Shown here piece after piece: positions 17,859 through 27,255 of a DNA stretch of 64,000 nt (position 1 is the first letter of the stretch; the number at the start of each line of letters is the position of its first letter). The notes beneath the pieces are model-generated. The model was given only the letters and a program-made list of their open reading frames with translations. It made no database searches and was not told where the DNA came from. This DNA is from Mucilaginibacter sp. (GTDB taxonomy: Bacteria > Bacteroidota > Bacteroidia > Sphingobacteriales > Sphingobacteriaceae). The DNA is taken from NCBI RefSeq assembly GCF_028288225.1, contig NZ_JAQBOC010000016.1, positions 1 to 64,000 of the forward strand, in the 5' to 3' direction. Made by a program: the position numbers and the translations under genes.

Positions 17859-20800
17859 ATGCTGATACGTTTTAATAATTATGTTTTATTGCTAATAGCC
17901 GCGGCGTTAACTGTTGCATTTTCCTCCTGCAAAAAAAGCCAGCCGCTGCCACCACCGCTATTCCAATCGCTCCCCTCGTCACAAACTAACATTCATTTTG
18001 TAAACCGCATTAGCGATAATGAAAAACCCGGTATTTTAGATTACCTGTACTATTACAATGGCGGTGGTGTTGCCGTGGGTGATATTAATAATGATGGCCT
18101 GCCCGATATTTTTTTTACAGCCAATCAAAAAGGCGGTAATAAACTTTACTTAAACAAAGGAAATTACCAGTTTGACGACATCACCCAAAAAGCAGGTGTT
18201 GTCGGTACTGCCGACTGGAGCACCGGTGTAACCATGGCCGATGTAAACAATGACGGTTACCTTGATATTTACGTATGCGCTGTAGCCGGTAAGTTAGGGC
18301 TTAAGGGGCATAACATGTTGTATATCAATAACCATAATGGCACATTTACTGAAAGTGCTGCGGAGTATGGGCTTGATTTTTCGGGATACTCAACCCAGGC
18401 TTCCTTTTTTGACTATAATCACGATGGCTTGCTGGATTGTTTTTTGCTCAACCAGTCTGATCATTCTGTTTCTATGTATGGCGATACTTCATCGCGGCAT
18501 ATCGCAAATAAACTGGCTGGCAGCAAGCTTTATATGAACCAAAAAGGGCATTTTATTGATGCAACCGCAGCTTCGGGCATCTATAGCAGCGCATTGGGAT
18601 ACGGGCTTGGCCTTGCTGTTGGCGATCTTAATAATGACGGATGGGAGGATCTTTATGTGGGGAATGATTTTCACGAAAACGATTACTATTACATCAATAA
18701 TCACAATGGCACATTTACAGAGGCCGGAGCCAAACATTTTAACCATTACAGCAGGTTCAGCATGGGTAATGACCTTGCCGATTTTAATAACGATGGTCAG
18801 CTGGATTTGGTAACCCTTGATATGCTGCCCGCAGAAGAAAAAACGCTAAAAAGTTATGGTGCCGATGAATCATATGATCAGTACCGGTTTAAAATTGTAA
18901 AAAACGGGTTTCAAAATCAGTACTCGCGTAATTGCCTGCAGAAAAACATGGGCAACGGCGAAGCCTTCAGCGAGGTAGGGTTAATGAATGGGATTGCTGC
19001 AACCGACTGGAGCTGGAGCCCGTTAATAGCCGATTTTGACAACGATGGAATTAAAGATCTGTTTATTGCCAATGGTATTAAACGGCGGGCGCTGGATATG
19101 GATTATGTCTCTTTTGTATCTAATGATCAAATTCAGGGTTTGTTAAATAGCGGTACAGGCGCTGATAGCCTGGTGCTGGATAAAATGCCATCAGGCGCCG
19201 TGCATAGTTACATTTACAAAGGCAGTAAAACTGAAAAATTTGAAGATAAAAGTATTGACTGGGGCTTTACAGAACCCGGCCTGGCAAACGGGGCTGCCTA
19301 CGCCGATCTTAATAACGATGGTAAGCTGGATCTTGTAGTAAATAATGTAAACCATGAGGCCGGCATCTATAAAAATACTTCAAAAAGCAGCAATTATATC
19401 ACCCTCAGTTTTACCGGAAAACAAGATAACCATTTTGGCATAGGCACTAAAGCGTACGTGTTTTGCGGCGGCCAAATGCAATATGAGCAACTGATGCTTA
19501 CCCGCGGTTTTCAGTCATCGGTTGAAGCCCGGTTACATTTCGGCTTAGGTAATCACAAAAAAATTGATAGCATGCTTATTGTTTGGCCTGATCAGGCTTA
19601 CCAGGTTTTAAAGGCTGTAAAAACCAACCAGGCTTTAAATGTCAGCCAAACCAACGCCAAAGGAAAGTTTTCATATCCCGCGTTTTTCCCTCCGCAAAAA
19701 CCAATATTTAAAGAGGTTACTAAAGAGATGCATGTAAGCTGGAAGCACAGGGAAGATTACTTTGTCGACTTTAACCAGCAGCCGCTTATTCCGCATATGC
19801 TCTCGTCCGAAGGGCCGCGCATGGCAGTTGCCGATGTGGATCACGATGGGCTGGAAGATTTTTATGTATGTGGTGCAAAAGGTCAGCCCGGCGCATTATT
19901 TATTCAAATAAAAAGCGGTGGATTTAAACCATCAATCCAACCCGCCTTTATTACCGATAGCTTAAGTGAGGATGTTGATGCGGTGTTTGTTGATGTAAAT
20001 AACGATGGCGCACCCGACTTGTACGTGGTTAGTGGCGGAAACGAGGCTGCCAACGGCTCCCCGGAATTAGCCGACAGGTTATATTTAAACGATGGGAAAG
20101 GGCATTTTACAAGATCAGCAAATATACCCGACCTCAGGCTCAATAAAGCTGCTGTTGCTGTTGGGGATGTTAATCATGATGGGTATCCCGACCTGTTTAT
20201 AGCGGGCGCACCCGAAGCCGGTAAGTTTGGCGACATCCCGGAATCATATTTATTGATGAATGATGGAAAGGGGCATTACCAAAAAGCTGCTATTCCCGAT
20301 GAGCTAAAACATGCAGGTATGATCCGGTCGGCGGTGTTTGCCGACCTGGATAATGATGGCTGGCCCGACCTGGTTGTTGCCGGGGAATGGATGCCGGTAA
20401 AAATATTTATGAATAAAAAAGGAAAGCTGGTGCGAAGCAATCAGCCAGCCATGGATAAATTAAGCGGCTGGTGGCAAAAAATTGTGCTGGCCGATGTGGA
20501 TGGAGACGGCAAGCCTGATATCCTGGCCGGCAATTATGGCTTAAACTCCAAGCTGAAGCCTACTGAAGAAAACCCGGTAAAACTCTTCCTTTCAGATCTT
20601 GATAAAAACGGGACCGTTGATCCTTTACTTACCTATAGCATAGCGCAGCAGGATTATACGTTTTTGGGCAAAGGTGAGATTGAAAGACAAGTGCCTCTTA
20701 TAAAAAAGAAATTCCTTTATTATCATGATTTTGCAGGTAAAACAGTTAATGAAATTTTTGGCGACTCGCTAAACAAGGATAAATTTCTAAAAGTTCAGTC

Positions 20801-21164
20801 GTTTAAATCGGGTATTTTTTTCAATAAGGGTAACGGGGTGTTTGAGTTTAAAGCTTTTCCTGCATCAGCCCAGGTGGCGCCGTTGTTTGCTTTTGGTACA
20901 TTTACTTTGCCAAATGCAACCGGCATACTTGCAGGCGGCAACTTTAGTGGTACTTTGCCTTATGAAGGTATTTATGATGCAGATTATGGCGATATTTTAA
21001 CTATTGACAAGCAAAAAGTACTTAAAAGTATCTCTTCAAATTCGGGCGGTTTTTTGCTGCGCGGCGAGGTGCGGGATATCAAAACCATCAAAACAGCTAC
21101 CGGCAAAATATATGCCGTTGCATTTAATAACAAAGAGATTAGATTTTTTAAACAGATCAACTAA
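17859..21164 (+). CDS. VCBS/FG-GAP repeat lipoprotein with ASPIC/UnbV domain
   Basis: A 1101-aa surface lipoprotein (FSSC, Cys24). It contains at least 13 calcium-binding-type motifs of the form DxNxDGxxD, such as GDINNDGLPD, ADVNNDGYLD, GDLNNDGWED, ADLNNDGKLD, VDVNNDGAPD and ADVDGDGKPD. They are spread over two integrin-like beta-propellers (about 60-400 and 640-900). An ASPIC/UnbV domain (about 512-584, with RGFQSSVEARLHFGLG) lies between them. This is the CRTAC1-like layout, thought to bind ligands or partners; no enzymatic activity is established. Its stop codon overlaps the ATG of the GH65 gene by one base, so the two are translationally coupled. Confidence 0.9.
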   Translation: MLIRFNNYVLLLIAAALTVAFSSCKKSQPLPPPLFQSLPSSQTNIHFVNRISDNEKPGILDYLYYYNGGGVAVGDINNDGLPDIFFTANQKGGNKLYLNKGNYQFDDITQKAGVVGTADWSTGVTMADVNNDGYLDIYVCAVAGKLGLKGHNMLYINNHNGTFTESAAEYGLDFSGYSTQASFFDYNHDGLLDCFLLNQSDHSVSMYGDTSSRHIANKLAGSKLYMNQKGHFIDATAASGIYSSALGYGLGLAVGDLNNDGWEDLYVGNDFHENDYYYINNHNGTFTEAGAKHFNHYSRFSMGNDLADFNNDGQLDLVTLDMLPAEEKTLKSYGADESYDQYRFKIVKNGFQNQYSRNCLQKNMGNGEAFSEVGLMNGIAATDWSWSPLIADFDNDGIKDLFIANGIKRRALDMDYVSFVSNDQIQGLLNSGTGADSLVLDKMPSGAVHSYIYKGSKTEKFEDKSIDWGFTEPGLANGAAYADLNNDGKLDLVVNNVNHEAGIYKNTSKSSNYITLSFTGKQDNHFGIGTKAYVFCGGQMQYEQLMLTRGFQSSVEARLHFGLGNHKKIDSMLIVWPDQAYQVLKAVKTNQALNVSQTNAKGKFSYPAFFPPQKPIFKEVTKEMHVSWKHREDYFVDFNQQPLIPHMLSSEGPRMAVADVDHDGLEDFYVCGAKGQPGALFIQIKSGGFKPSIQPAFITDSLSEDVDAVFVDVNNDGAPDLYVVSGGNEAANGSPELADRLYLNDGKGHFTRSANIPDLRLNKAAVAVGDVNHDGYPDLFIAGAPEAGKFGDIPESYLLMNDGKGHYQKAAIPDELKHAGMIRSAVFADLDNDGWPDLVVAGEWMPVKIFMNKKGKLVRSNQPAMDKLSGWWQKIVLADVDGDGKPDILAGNYGLNSKLKPTEENPVKLFLSDLDKNGTVDPLLTYSIAQQDYTFLGKGEIERQVPLIKKKFLYYHDFAGKTVNEIFGDSLNKDKFLKVQSFKSGIFFNKGNGVFEFKAFPASAQVAPLFAFGTFTLPNATGILAGGNFSGTLPYEGIYDADYGDILTIDKQKVLKSISSNSGGFLLRGEVRDIKTIKTATGKIYAVAFNNKEIRFFKQIN

Positions 21165-23197
21165 TGAGGAAAATATTTATAGTTCTATTAGCAGTATGCT
21201 CATTTTACAGCAAGCAATCAGCAGCACAGGATGAGTGGATCATCAAAGCGGATAAAATTGATCCGGCTAATTATTATGGTATTACTGTGGCTAATGGCAT
21301 GATAGGAATTGTTTCATCACCCGAGCCTTTTAAAGTAAAAAATGTGGTATTGGCCGGGGCCTATGATCTTTACGGACGGGGCAGAGTAAGCAATTTCCTC
21401 AATAGCTTTAACCTGCTTAACATGTACCTGGAGATTAATGGTAAACGCATTGGTGCAGGCAACATTAGCAATTTTACGCAGGAGCTTGATATGGAGCACG
21501 CTGCATTTACCACCACATTTGATTATGGAGATGAGGCATCCATAAAATACACCTATTATTCGTTGCGGCAATTACCTTTTACCGTTTTAATGGATGTTTC
21601 TGTCATCGCCAAAAAACAAATAAACATTACGGCAGCAAGTGTGATGGAAGCCCCTGATGCTTTAAAAGAGGTACAGAATTATTATAATGAAATTGACAGG
21701 CCCCATGTAACTATAAGCCTGCTTACCTCCACTGCAAAAAGCCCGACCGGTAAATTACAGCTCTGTGCATCAAATACTTTTTTGTTTAATGAAACTCACG
21801 GACAGGAGCCAAGGGTGATCCATGAGATGTGGGATAATAACATGCACCTGATGAAGTTCAGCAAAAGCCTTGCGGCAGGCGAAACCTATAAGTATGCTTT
21901 GGCCGGTTCATCCATTACATCAGCACATAATGCTGATCCGCTGAATGAAGCCGAACGGCTTACCATGTTTGCAAAGCTTGAAGGTGTTGAACGCCTGAAA
22001 CAATACCATAATAACGCCTGGGATGAATTATGGAAAAGCGACATTAAAATTGAAGGCGATGCGCAGGCACAGCAGGATGTGCACAGTATGCTTTATCACC
22101 TTTATTCATTTTCGCGCGCCGGCACAAGCTATTCGCCATCGCCAATGGGCCTGTCGGGTTTAGGTTATAACGGGCATGTTTTTTGGGATGCGGACCTTTG
22201 GATGTTCCCGGCACTGCTGGTCTTACATCCGGAAATAGCACATTCATTGGTTGAATATCGCTTTGAAAGATTGACTGAAGCCAAAAGAAATGCTTTTGCA
22301 CACGGTTACAAAGGAGCGATGTTTCCATGGGAAAGCGCCGATAGCGGAGTTGAGGAAACGCCAGTATGGGCTTTAAGTGGTCCGTTTGAACATCATATTA
22401 CCGCCGATGTTGCCCTTGCCGCATGGAATTATTATTGTGTAACGCAGGATAAAGACTGGCTTCGTGAAAAGGGCTGGCCCATCCTGGCTGCCACTGCCGA
22501 TTTTTGGGCAAGCCGGGTTGAGCGAAACGGGCCCGGGCATTACGATATAAAAGATGTTGTTGCAGCAGATGAATGGGCGGAGAATGTAGATAATAATGCA
22601 TTTACCAATGCAGCAGCAAGCGCCAATCTGCGATTTGCAACAGCCGCCGCAAAGCTGTTAGGCCTAAAGGCTGATCCCGATTGGGAGGTAGTGGCACAAA
22701 ATATTCCTGTACTTAAATTCCCTGATGGGGTAACCCGCGAGTTTGAAACCTATAAGGGTGAAGGTATAAAACAGGCGGATGTTAACCTGCTTGCATACCC
22801 CTTAAAAACAATAACCGATGCTGCACAAATTAAAAAAGACCTCGAATACTATGAAACGCGCATCCCAAATGAAGGCACACCAGCTATGACGCAGGCTGTA
22901 TTTGCGTTGCTTTATTCGCGATTGGGCAATGGTGATAAAGCGTATCATTTTTTTAAAGATGCTTACGAGCCAAATCTTAATCCGCCGTTCAGGGTAATTG
23001 CCGAAACTAAAGGTGGGACAAACCCATATTTTGCAACGGGTGCCGGTGGTATAGTACAATCATTATTAATGGGTTTTGGCGGATTGGATATTACGCCCAA
23101 CGGCATTGTTCAAATCAAAAGCAAGCTGCCCGGCAACTGGAAAGCTGTAACTATAACGGGTGTTGGACCTGGTAAAAAAACATATGTTGTAAAATAG
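21164..23197 (+). CDS. Secreted glycoside hydrolase family 65 protein
   Basis: A 677-aa exported enzyme (signal peptide to about 21, ending SAAQ). The N-terminal beta-sandwich is followed by an (alpha/alpha)6 barrel. The GH65 catalytic acid is visible as E470 in DEWAENVDNNAFTN, which matches the family consensus DEYHxxVDNNAYTN. The barrel also shows GHVFWDADLWMFPALL and GYKGAMFPWESA blocks. GH65 includes phosphorylases for alpha-glucobioses and hydrolases such as acid trehalase and the collagen glucosyl-galactosyl-hydroxylysine glucosidase. The TPAMTQAVFALL segment looks closer to the hydrolase type, and secretion argues for hydrolysis; both points are inference. It is coupled to the VCBS gene. 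Confidence 0.88.
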   Translation: MRKIFIVLLAVCSFYSKQSAAQDEWIIKADKIDPANYYGITVANGMIGIVSSPEPFKVKNVVLAGAYDLYGRGRVSNFLNSFNLLNMYLEINGKRIGAGNISNFTQELDMEHAAFTTTFDYGDEASIKYTYYSLRQLPFTVLMDVSVIAKKQINITAASVMEAPDALKEVQNYYNEIDRPHVTISLLTSTAKSPTGKLQLCASNTFLFNETHGQEPRVIHEMWDNNMHLMKFSKSLAAGETYKYALAGSSITSAHNADPLNEAERLTMFAKLEGVERLKQYHNNAWDELWKSDIKIEGDAQAQQDVHSMLYHLYSFSRAGTSYSPSPMGLSGLGYNGHVFWDADLWMFPALLVLHPEIAHSLVEYRFERLTEAKRNAFAHGYKGAMFPWESADSGVEETPVWALSGPFEHHITADVALAAWNYYCVTQDKDWLREKGWPILAATADFWASRVERNGPGHYDIKDVVAADEWAENVDNNAFTNAAASANLRFATAAAKLLGLKADPDWEVVAQNIPVLKFPDGVTREFETYKGEGIKQADVNLLAYPLKTITDAAQIKKDLEYYETRIPNEGTPAMTQAVFALLYSRLGNGDKAYHFFKDAYEPNLNPPFRVIAETKGGTNPYFATGAGGIVQSLLMGFGGLDITPNGIVQIKSKLPGNWKAVTITGVGPGKKTYVVK

Positions 23198-23201
23198 ATA
23201 C

Positions 23202-23332
23202 AAGAATCAAGAAGTCAAGAATGCAAGAGTCAAGAATCAAGATTGTAAGAGTCAAGAGTTAGAAATAAACCGCCTTTTTTATCTTGATTCCTGACTCTTG
23301 ATTTCTCGCTTCTTATCCTGATTTCTTCTTCT
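23202..23332. repeat. Intergenic CAAGAGT/CAAGAAT inverted-repeat element
   Basis: Several direct copies of CAAGAATC/CAAGAGTC-like units are followed by their inverted counterpart. The 19-mer at 23225-23243 pairs with 23281-23299 with one mismatch. It sits between GH65 and the haloperoxidase-like gene and can fold into a long hairpin in RNA. A shorter relative lies at about 27218-27254, just upstream of the GH130 gene. Confidence 0.7.
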
Positions 23333-23348
23333 TAAAAAATAAACTATT

Positions 23349-24668
23349 ATGAAGTACATCTTCCTTCTCTGCATCTCCCTGCTTATTATATCCTGCAAAA
23401 AGCCTGATTACCAAAAAGTAATGAGCGACCCTGCTTTATTCAGTAATACCGTACACGAATTGAATCGGGTGGTAATGGGCAACAACTTTTCGCCCGTGGT
23501 TGCTTCACGAAATTATGCTTATGCAACCGTTGCCGCGTATGAAGTAATAGCCGCCGGCGACCCTGCACATTACAGATCACTCAGTGGTCAGCTAAACGGA
23601 TTGGAGACAGTGGATAAGCCGGAAAAGGATGCAAAAATAGATTTCCATTATGCCGCCATACTTGCTTTTTGTAAAGTTGGCGAGGCGGTTACCTTTCCGG
23701 CGGGCAGCATGAAACAATATGTGGCGGATGTGCGAACCAAAGCCATAAACAGCGGAATGCCGGATGACGTTTTAAAAGGCTCTGAAAAGTTTGCCGATGC
23801 CATGTTCAAATCTATAATGAAATGGAGCAAAGGCGATAATTATTTAAAAACCAGGAGTGCTTCAAAATATGCCTTGAGTGATAAAGAAGGCAGGTGGGTA
23901 CCAACCCCGCCCATGTATGCCGAGGCTGTTGAACCCCACTGGAGCGAGATAAGAACCATGGTGATGAAAGATGCTTCGCAATATAGCGTTGTACCCCCAC
24001 CGGAATTTAATGTAAAAGATAAAAACAGTAAGTATTACCAGGAAGTGATCGCCATAAAAAACAGGGTGGACAGCCTAACCCCGGAACAGATCCATATTGC
24101 TGATTTTTGGGACGACAACCCCGGGAAGCTAAATGTAAACGGGCATTTAATGTTTATCAGGAAGAAGTTTTCACCGGCAGGTCACTGGATGGGAATAGTG
24201 GGTATTGCTGCAAAAACAACCAATGCCGATTTTAATACAACTGTTTGCGGCTATGCGAAAACCGGAATTGCTTTATTTGATGCTTTTATTGAATGCTGGG
24301 CAGCAAAATACGTGTACAATACGGTTAGACCGGAAACAGTGATTGATAAATATTTTGATGCAACCTGGCGCCCGCATTTACAAACGCCACCCTTCCCGGA
24401 GTACACCTGCGGGCATTGCACCATATCAGCCTCGGCTGCTAAAGCGCTAACCAGTGTGTTTGGTGATAACGTGGCTTATACAGATACAACAGAGCTGGAA
24501 TTTGGAATCAAAAGCCGGAGTTTTAAATCATTTAACCAGGCCGCAGCCGAAACCGCATTGTCGCGCTTTTATGGCGGCATACATTTTCACAACTCATGTG
24601 TGGTATCCAGTGGTTATGGACAAAAAATAGGTGATGCTGTGGTGGAAAAATTGGTTATGAAGAAGTAA
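23349..24668 (+). CDS. Vanadium-dependent haloperoxidase/PAP2-like lipoprotein
   Basis: A 439-aa exported lipoprotein (IISC, Cys16) of the vanadium haloperoxidase/PAP2 phosphatase superfamily. Oxyanion-binding residues are recognisable by spacing: K320-x6-R327-P, then C354-G355-H356, then R406-x5-H412. In the Curvularia chloroperoxidase the same positions are K353/R360, S402-G403-H404 and R490/H496. So Ser402 is replaced by Cys354 here, and the next Ser-equivalent is Cys357. Whether it oxidises halides, acts as a phosphatase or does neither cannot be decided from sequence. It follows GH65 in the same direction, separated by a repeat element. Confidence 0.85.
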   Translation: MKYIFLLCISLLIISCKKPDYQKVMSDPALFSNTVHELNRVVMGNNFSPVVASRNYAYATVAAYEVIAAGDPAHYRSLSGQLNGLETVDKPEKDAKIDFHYAAILAFCKVGEAVTFPAGSMKQYVADVRTKAINSGMPDDVLKGSEKFADAMFKSIMKWSKGDNYLKTRSASKYALSDKEGRWVPTPPMYAEAVEPHWSEIRTMVMKDASQYSVVPPPEFNVKDKNSKYYQEVIAIKNRVDSLTPEQIHIADFWDDNPGKLNVNGHLMFIRKKFSPAGHWMGIVGIAAKTTNADFNTTVCGYAKTGIALFDAFIECWAAKYVYNTVRPETVIDKYFDATWRPHLQTPPFPEYTCGHCTISASAAKALTSVFGDNVAYTDTTELEFGIKSRSFKSFNQAAAETALSRFYGGIHFHNSCVVSSGYGQKIGDAVVEKLVMKK

Positions 24669-24924
24669 AATATCTGCGAAAGCTTAAATTATAATTATAT
24701 TTTTTCAATGAGTTTTTTTTGCAATAAATTGATTTATAATAAATTGCATTTTAAAAAGGTGTTTTTTTGTGAAATTTTCAGTATACAAATAGGTTTTACA
24801 TTAACAGGTACATTAATTTGTATAATAACTTAAATTACTGAGCACATCTATCTAAACCATAGAGAAAAATGCTTGCCGAAACCGATATTGCTGTGTATAA
24901 ACCTATAAATTATATATCATACCT

Positions 24925-26349
24925 ATGACCGAAAAAGAAGATCTACCCACCAATCCCTCCAGGCGGGATTTTATAAAAAACAGTTCAATAGCAGCGGCAA
25001 GCTTTATGATAGTCCCCCGGTTTGTGCTGGGTGGAAAAGGTTATACTGCCCCGAGTGACCGTTTAATAATTGCAGGTGTGGGTGTGGGTGGCAAAGGGGA
25101 AAGTGACCTTGAAAACTTTTACAAAAGCGGCAAAGCCGAGATAGCCTTTTTATGTGATGTTGATGATGCCCGCGCGGCCGACTCTGTGAAGCGCTTTCCG
25201 AAAGCAAAATACTATAAAGACTGGCGCCAGTTGTTGGATAAAGAAGCTAAGCATATTGATGCGGTTTCGGTATCAACACCCGACCATAACCATGCTATTA
25301 TTGCCTTTTCGGCGATGCAATTGGGTAAGCATGTGTATGTTCAAAAGCCATTAACACATGATATTGCCGAAGTGCGAATGTTAACCGATGCCGCCAAAAA
25401 GTATAAGGTAGTTACACAAATGGGTAACCAGGGTGCATCCAATGATGGAACCCGCCAGCTTAAAGAATGGTATGATGCAGGCCTGATTGGTGATGTACAT
25501 ACTGTTTACTGCTGGACAGACCGTCCCGTTTGGCCGCAGGGTATTCCATGGCCAACAACCCCGGCTGCTATTCCTTCAACACTGGATTGGGACCTTTGGC
25601 TGGGTACTGCCCCTAAAAAAGATTTTGTAGGCAATTTAGTGCCGTTTAACTGGCGCGGCTGGTGGGATTACGGTACCGGGGCCCTGGGCGACATGGGCTG
25701 CCACCTGGTTGAAGCGCCATTTAACGTACTTGGGCTGCAATATGCAAAGGACGTACAAGCCAGTGTAGGAACAGTATATGTAGGCGAGTTTAAGCAAGGG
25801 CATTTTCCGGAAAGCTGCCCGCCATCAAGTCATATTACGCTTACTTTCCCTAAAACTGCTAAAACAAAAAGTGATGTTACACTGCACTGGATGGATGGCG
25901 GGATCCAACCTGAAAGACCAGAAGAATTAGGCGCTAACGAGCAATTTGGCGACGACGGAAATGGTACCTTATTTATTGGAACCAAAGGCAAAATGATGGC
26001 CAGTACTTATTCTGCAAACCCTTTGCTGCTGCCAACATCCCGCACAAAAGAAGCGAATGTGCCCAAAACTATAAAACGCATTCCCGGCGGCGCTGATGGC
26101 CATTACGCCCAATGGGTTGAAGGCTGTATTGCCGGATACGGTAAAACTGAGCTAAGCTCATCATTTGACAAAGCCGGCCCGCTTACCGAGGCGCTGCTAA
26201 TGGCCAACCTGGCAGTACGCGGCCACGACCTTAAAGGCGGGCATATTAAACTGCAGTGGGATAATGAACAGATGAGAGTAACCAATTTTGACAATGTTAA
26301 CCAATTTGTGAAACGCCAGTACAGGGAAGGTTTTACACTAAAAGCTTAA
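24925..26349 (+). CDS. Tat-exported Gfo/Idh/MocA family oxidoreductase
   Basis: A 474-aa NAD(P)-dependent sugar oxidoreductase-like protein. The N-terminus has a twin-arginine signal (SRRDFIKNSSIAAASF), so it is exported folded, probably with bound cofactor. The Rossmann motif AGVGVGGKG is at about 50-58. The family VEKPL motif appears as VQKPL with the conserved Lys at 141. A C-terminal dimerisation/substrate region contains WWDYGTGALGDMGCHLVEAPF. Secreted members of this family are tied to 3-keto-sugar chemistry, and the next gene, 11 bp downstream, encodes a DUF1080 protein, the expected partner. Substrate unknown. Confidence 0.92.
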   Translation: MTEKEDLPTNPSRRDFIKNSSIAAASFMIVPRFVLGGKGYTAPSDRLIIAGVGVGGKGESDLENFYKSGKAEIAFLCDVDDARAADSVKRFPKAKYYKDWRQLLDKEAKHIDAVSVSTPDHNHAIIAFSAMQLGKHVYVQKPLTHDIAEVRMLTDAAKKYKVVTQMGNQGASNDGTRQLKEWYDAGLIGDVHTVYCWTDRPVWPQGIPWPTTPAAIPSTLDWDLWLGTAPKKDFVGNLVPFNWRGWWDYGTGALGDMGCHLVEAPFNVLGLQYAKDVQASVGTVYVGEFKQGHFPESCPPSSHITLTFPKTAKTKSDVTLHWMDGGIQPERPEELGANEQFGDDGNGTLFIGTKGKMMASTYSANPLLLPTSRTKEANVPKTIKRIPGGADGHYAQWVEGCIAGYGKTELSSSFDKAGPLTEALLMANLAVRGHDLKGGHIKLQWDNEQMRVTNFDNVNQFVKRQYREGFTLKA

Positions 26350-26359
26350 ACATAATTAC

Positions 26360-27118
26360 ATGAACAAATTAATATTAACCGTATTGTTAACGGGCAGCTT
26401 TATAATAGCAAGGGCGCAAAAACATGAAGATACTGAAATCTATGAGCCGGTACCCAAAGTGGTAACCCCAGGTAAAACCGTTGGTGATGCCCCTTCAGAC
26501 GCTATTGTTTTGTTTAATGGTGAGAACCTGGATAAATGGGTAATTACCAACGACAGGGACAAACCCGCCAATTGGGACGTAAAGGATAATATTCTTACCG
26601 TTAATAAAAACGCCGGAAATATTGAAACCAAACAGGCCTTTACCAATTACCAGCTGCACGTTGAATGGCGCATTCCGGCTAATATTACCGGAGAGGGACA
26701 GGCACGGGGCAATAGCGGGATCTTTTTAGCATCAATAGGTAAAGGTGATGCCGGTTATGAGCTGCAGGTGCTCGACTCATACAAAAACAAAACCTATGTG
26801 AATGGCATGGCGGGCAGTATTTATAAACAGTTTATCCCGCTGGCTAACGCAGCCAAACCTCCCGGCGAATGGCAGACCTATGATGTAATATGGACAGCTC
26901 CAACTTTTAACGAAGACGGGAGCATGAAAACGCCTGCCAAAGCAACAGTTTTCTTCAATGGTGTAGTAGTTGAAAACAATGTTGAACTTTTGGGCCCTAC
27001 CAGGTATATAGGTAAACCGGTTTATGAAAAACATGGCCCGGCCCCGGTAAAATTACAGGCACACGGCGATAAAAGCGAGCCACTGAGCTACCGCAATATC
27101 TGGATAAGAGAACTATAG
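26360..27118 (+). CDS. DUF1080 (3-keto-disaccharide hydrolase type) protein
   Basis: A 252-aa exported protein (signal peptide to about 19, ending ARA) with a single DUF1080 concanavalin-like domain: DAIVLFNGENLDKWVITN, WDVKDNILTV, NYQLHVEWRIP, GNSGIFL, YELQVLDSY and LQAHGDKSEPLSYRNIWIREL. Members of this family are now linked to cleavage of glycosides oxidised at C3. The pairing with the oxidoreductase 11 bp upstream supports a two-step oxidation/elimination route. A strong terminator follows at 27144-27172. Confidence 0.9.
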   Translation: MNKLILTVLLTGSFIIARAQKHEDTEIYEPVPKVVTPGKTVGDAPSDAIVLFNGENLDKWVITNDRDKPANWDVKDNILTVNKNAGNIETKQAFTNYQLHVEWRIPANITGEGQARGNSGIFLASIGKGDAGYELQVLDSYKNKTYVNGMAGSIYKQFIPLANAAKPPGEWQTYDVIWTAPTFNEDGSMKTPAKATVFFNGVVVENNVELLGPTRYIGKPVYEKHGPAPVKLQAHGDKSEPLSYRNIWIREL

Positions 27119-27143
27119 TAATTGAGTACATAGTTGATTGGTT

Positions 27144-27172
27144 AAGGTAGCTGAGGAGTCGGCTACCTTTTT
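27144..27172 (+). terminator. Rho-independent terminator after DUF1080 gene
   Basis: Stem AAGGTAGC/GCTACCTT (27144-27151 with 27162-27169), a 10-nt loop and a run of T residues through 27172. It ends the oxidoreductase/DUF1080 unit and leaves GH130 to its own promoter. Confidence 0.8.
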
Positions 27173-27255
27173 AGTTAATAATTGAAAGTATTTATACATA
27201 CCCGGCATATATTCCTTTATCTTGTCTCCTGACTCTTACATCTTAACTCTCATAT

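Noticed and set aside
23202..23332. Short direct repeats considered as a CRISPR array
   Set aside because: Repeat units are only about 7-8 bp without regular spacers and no cas genes are nearby; it is an inverted-repeat element.
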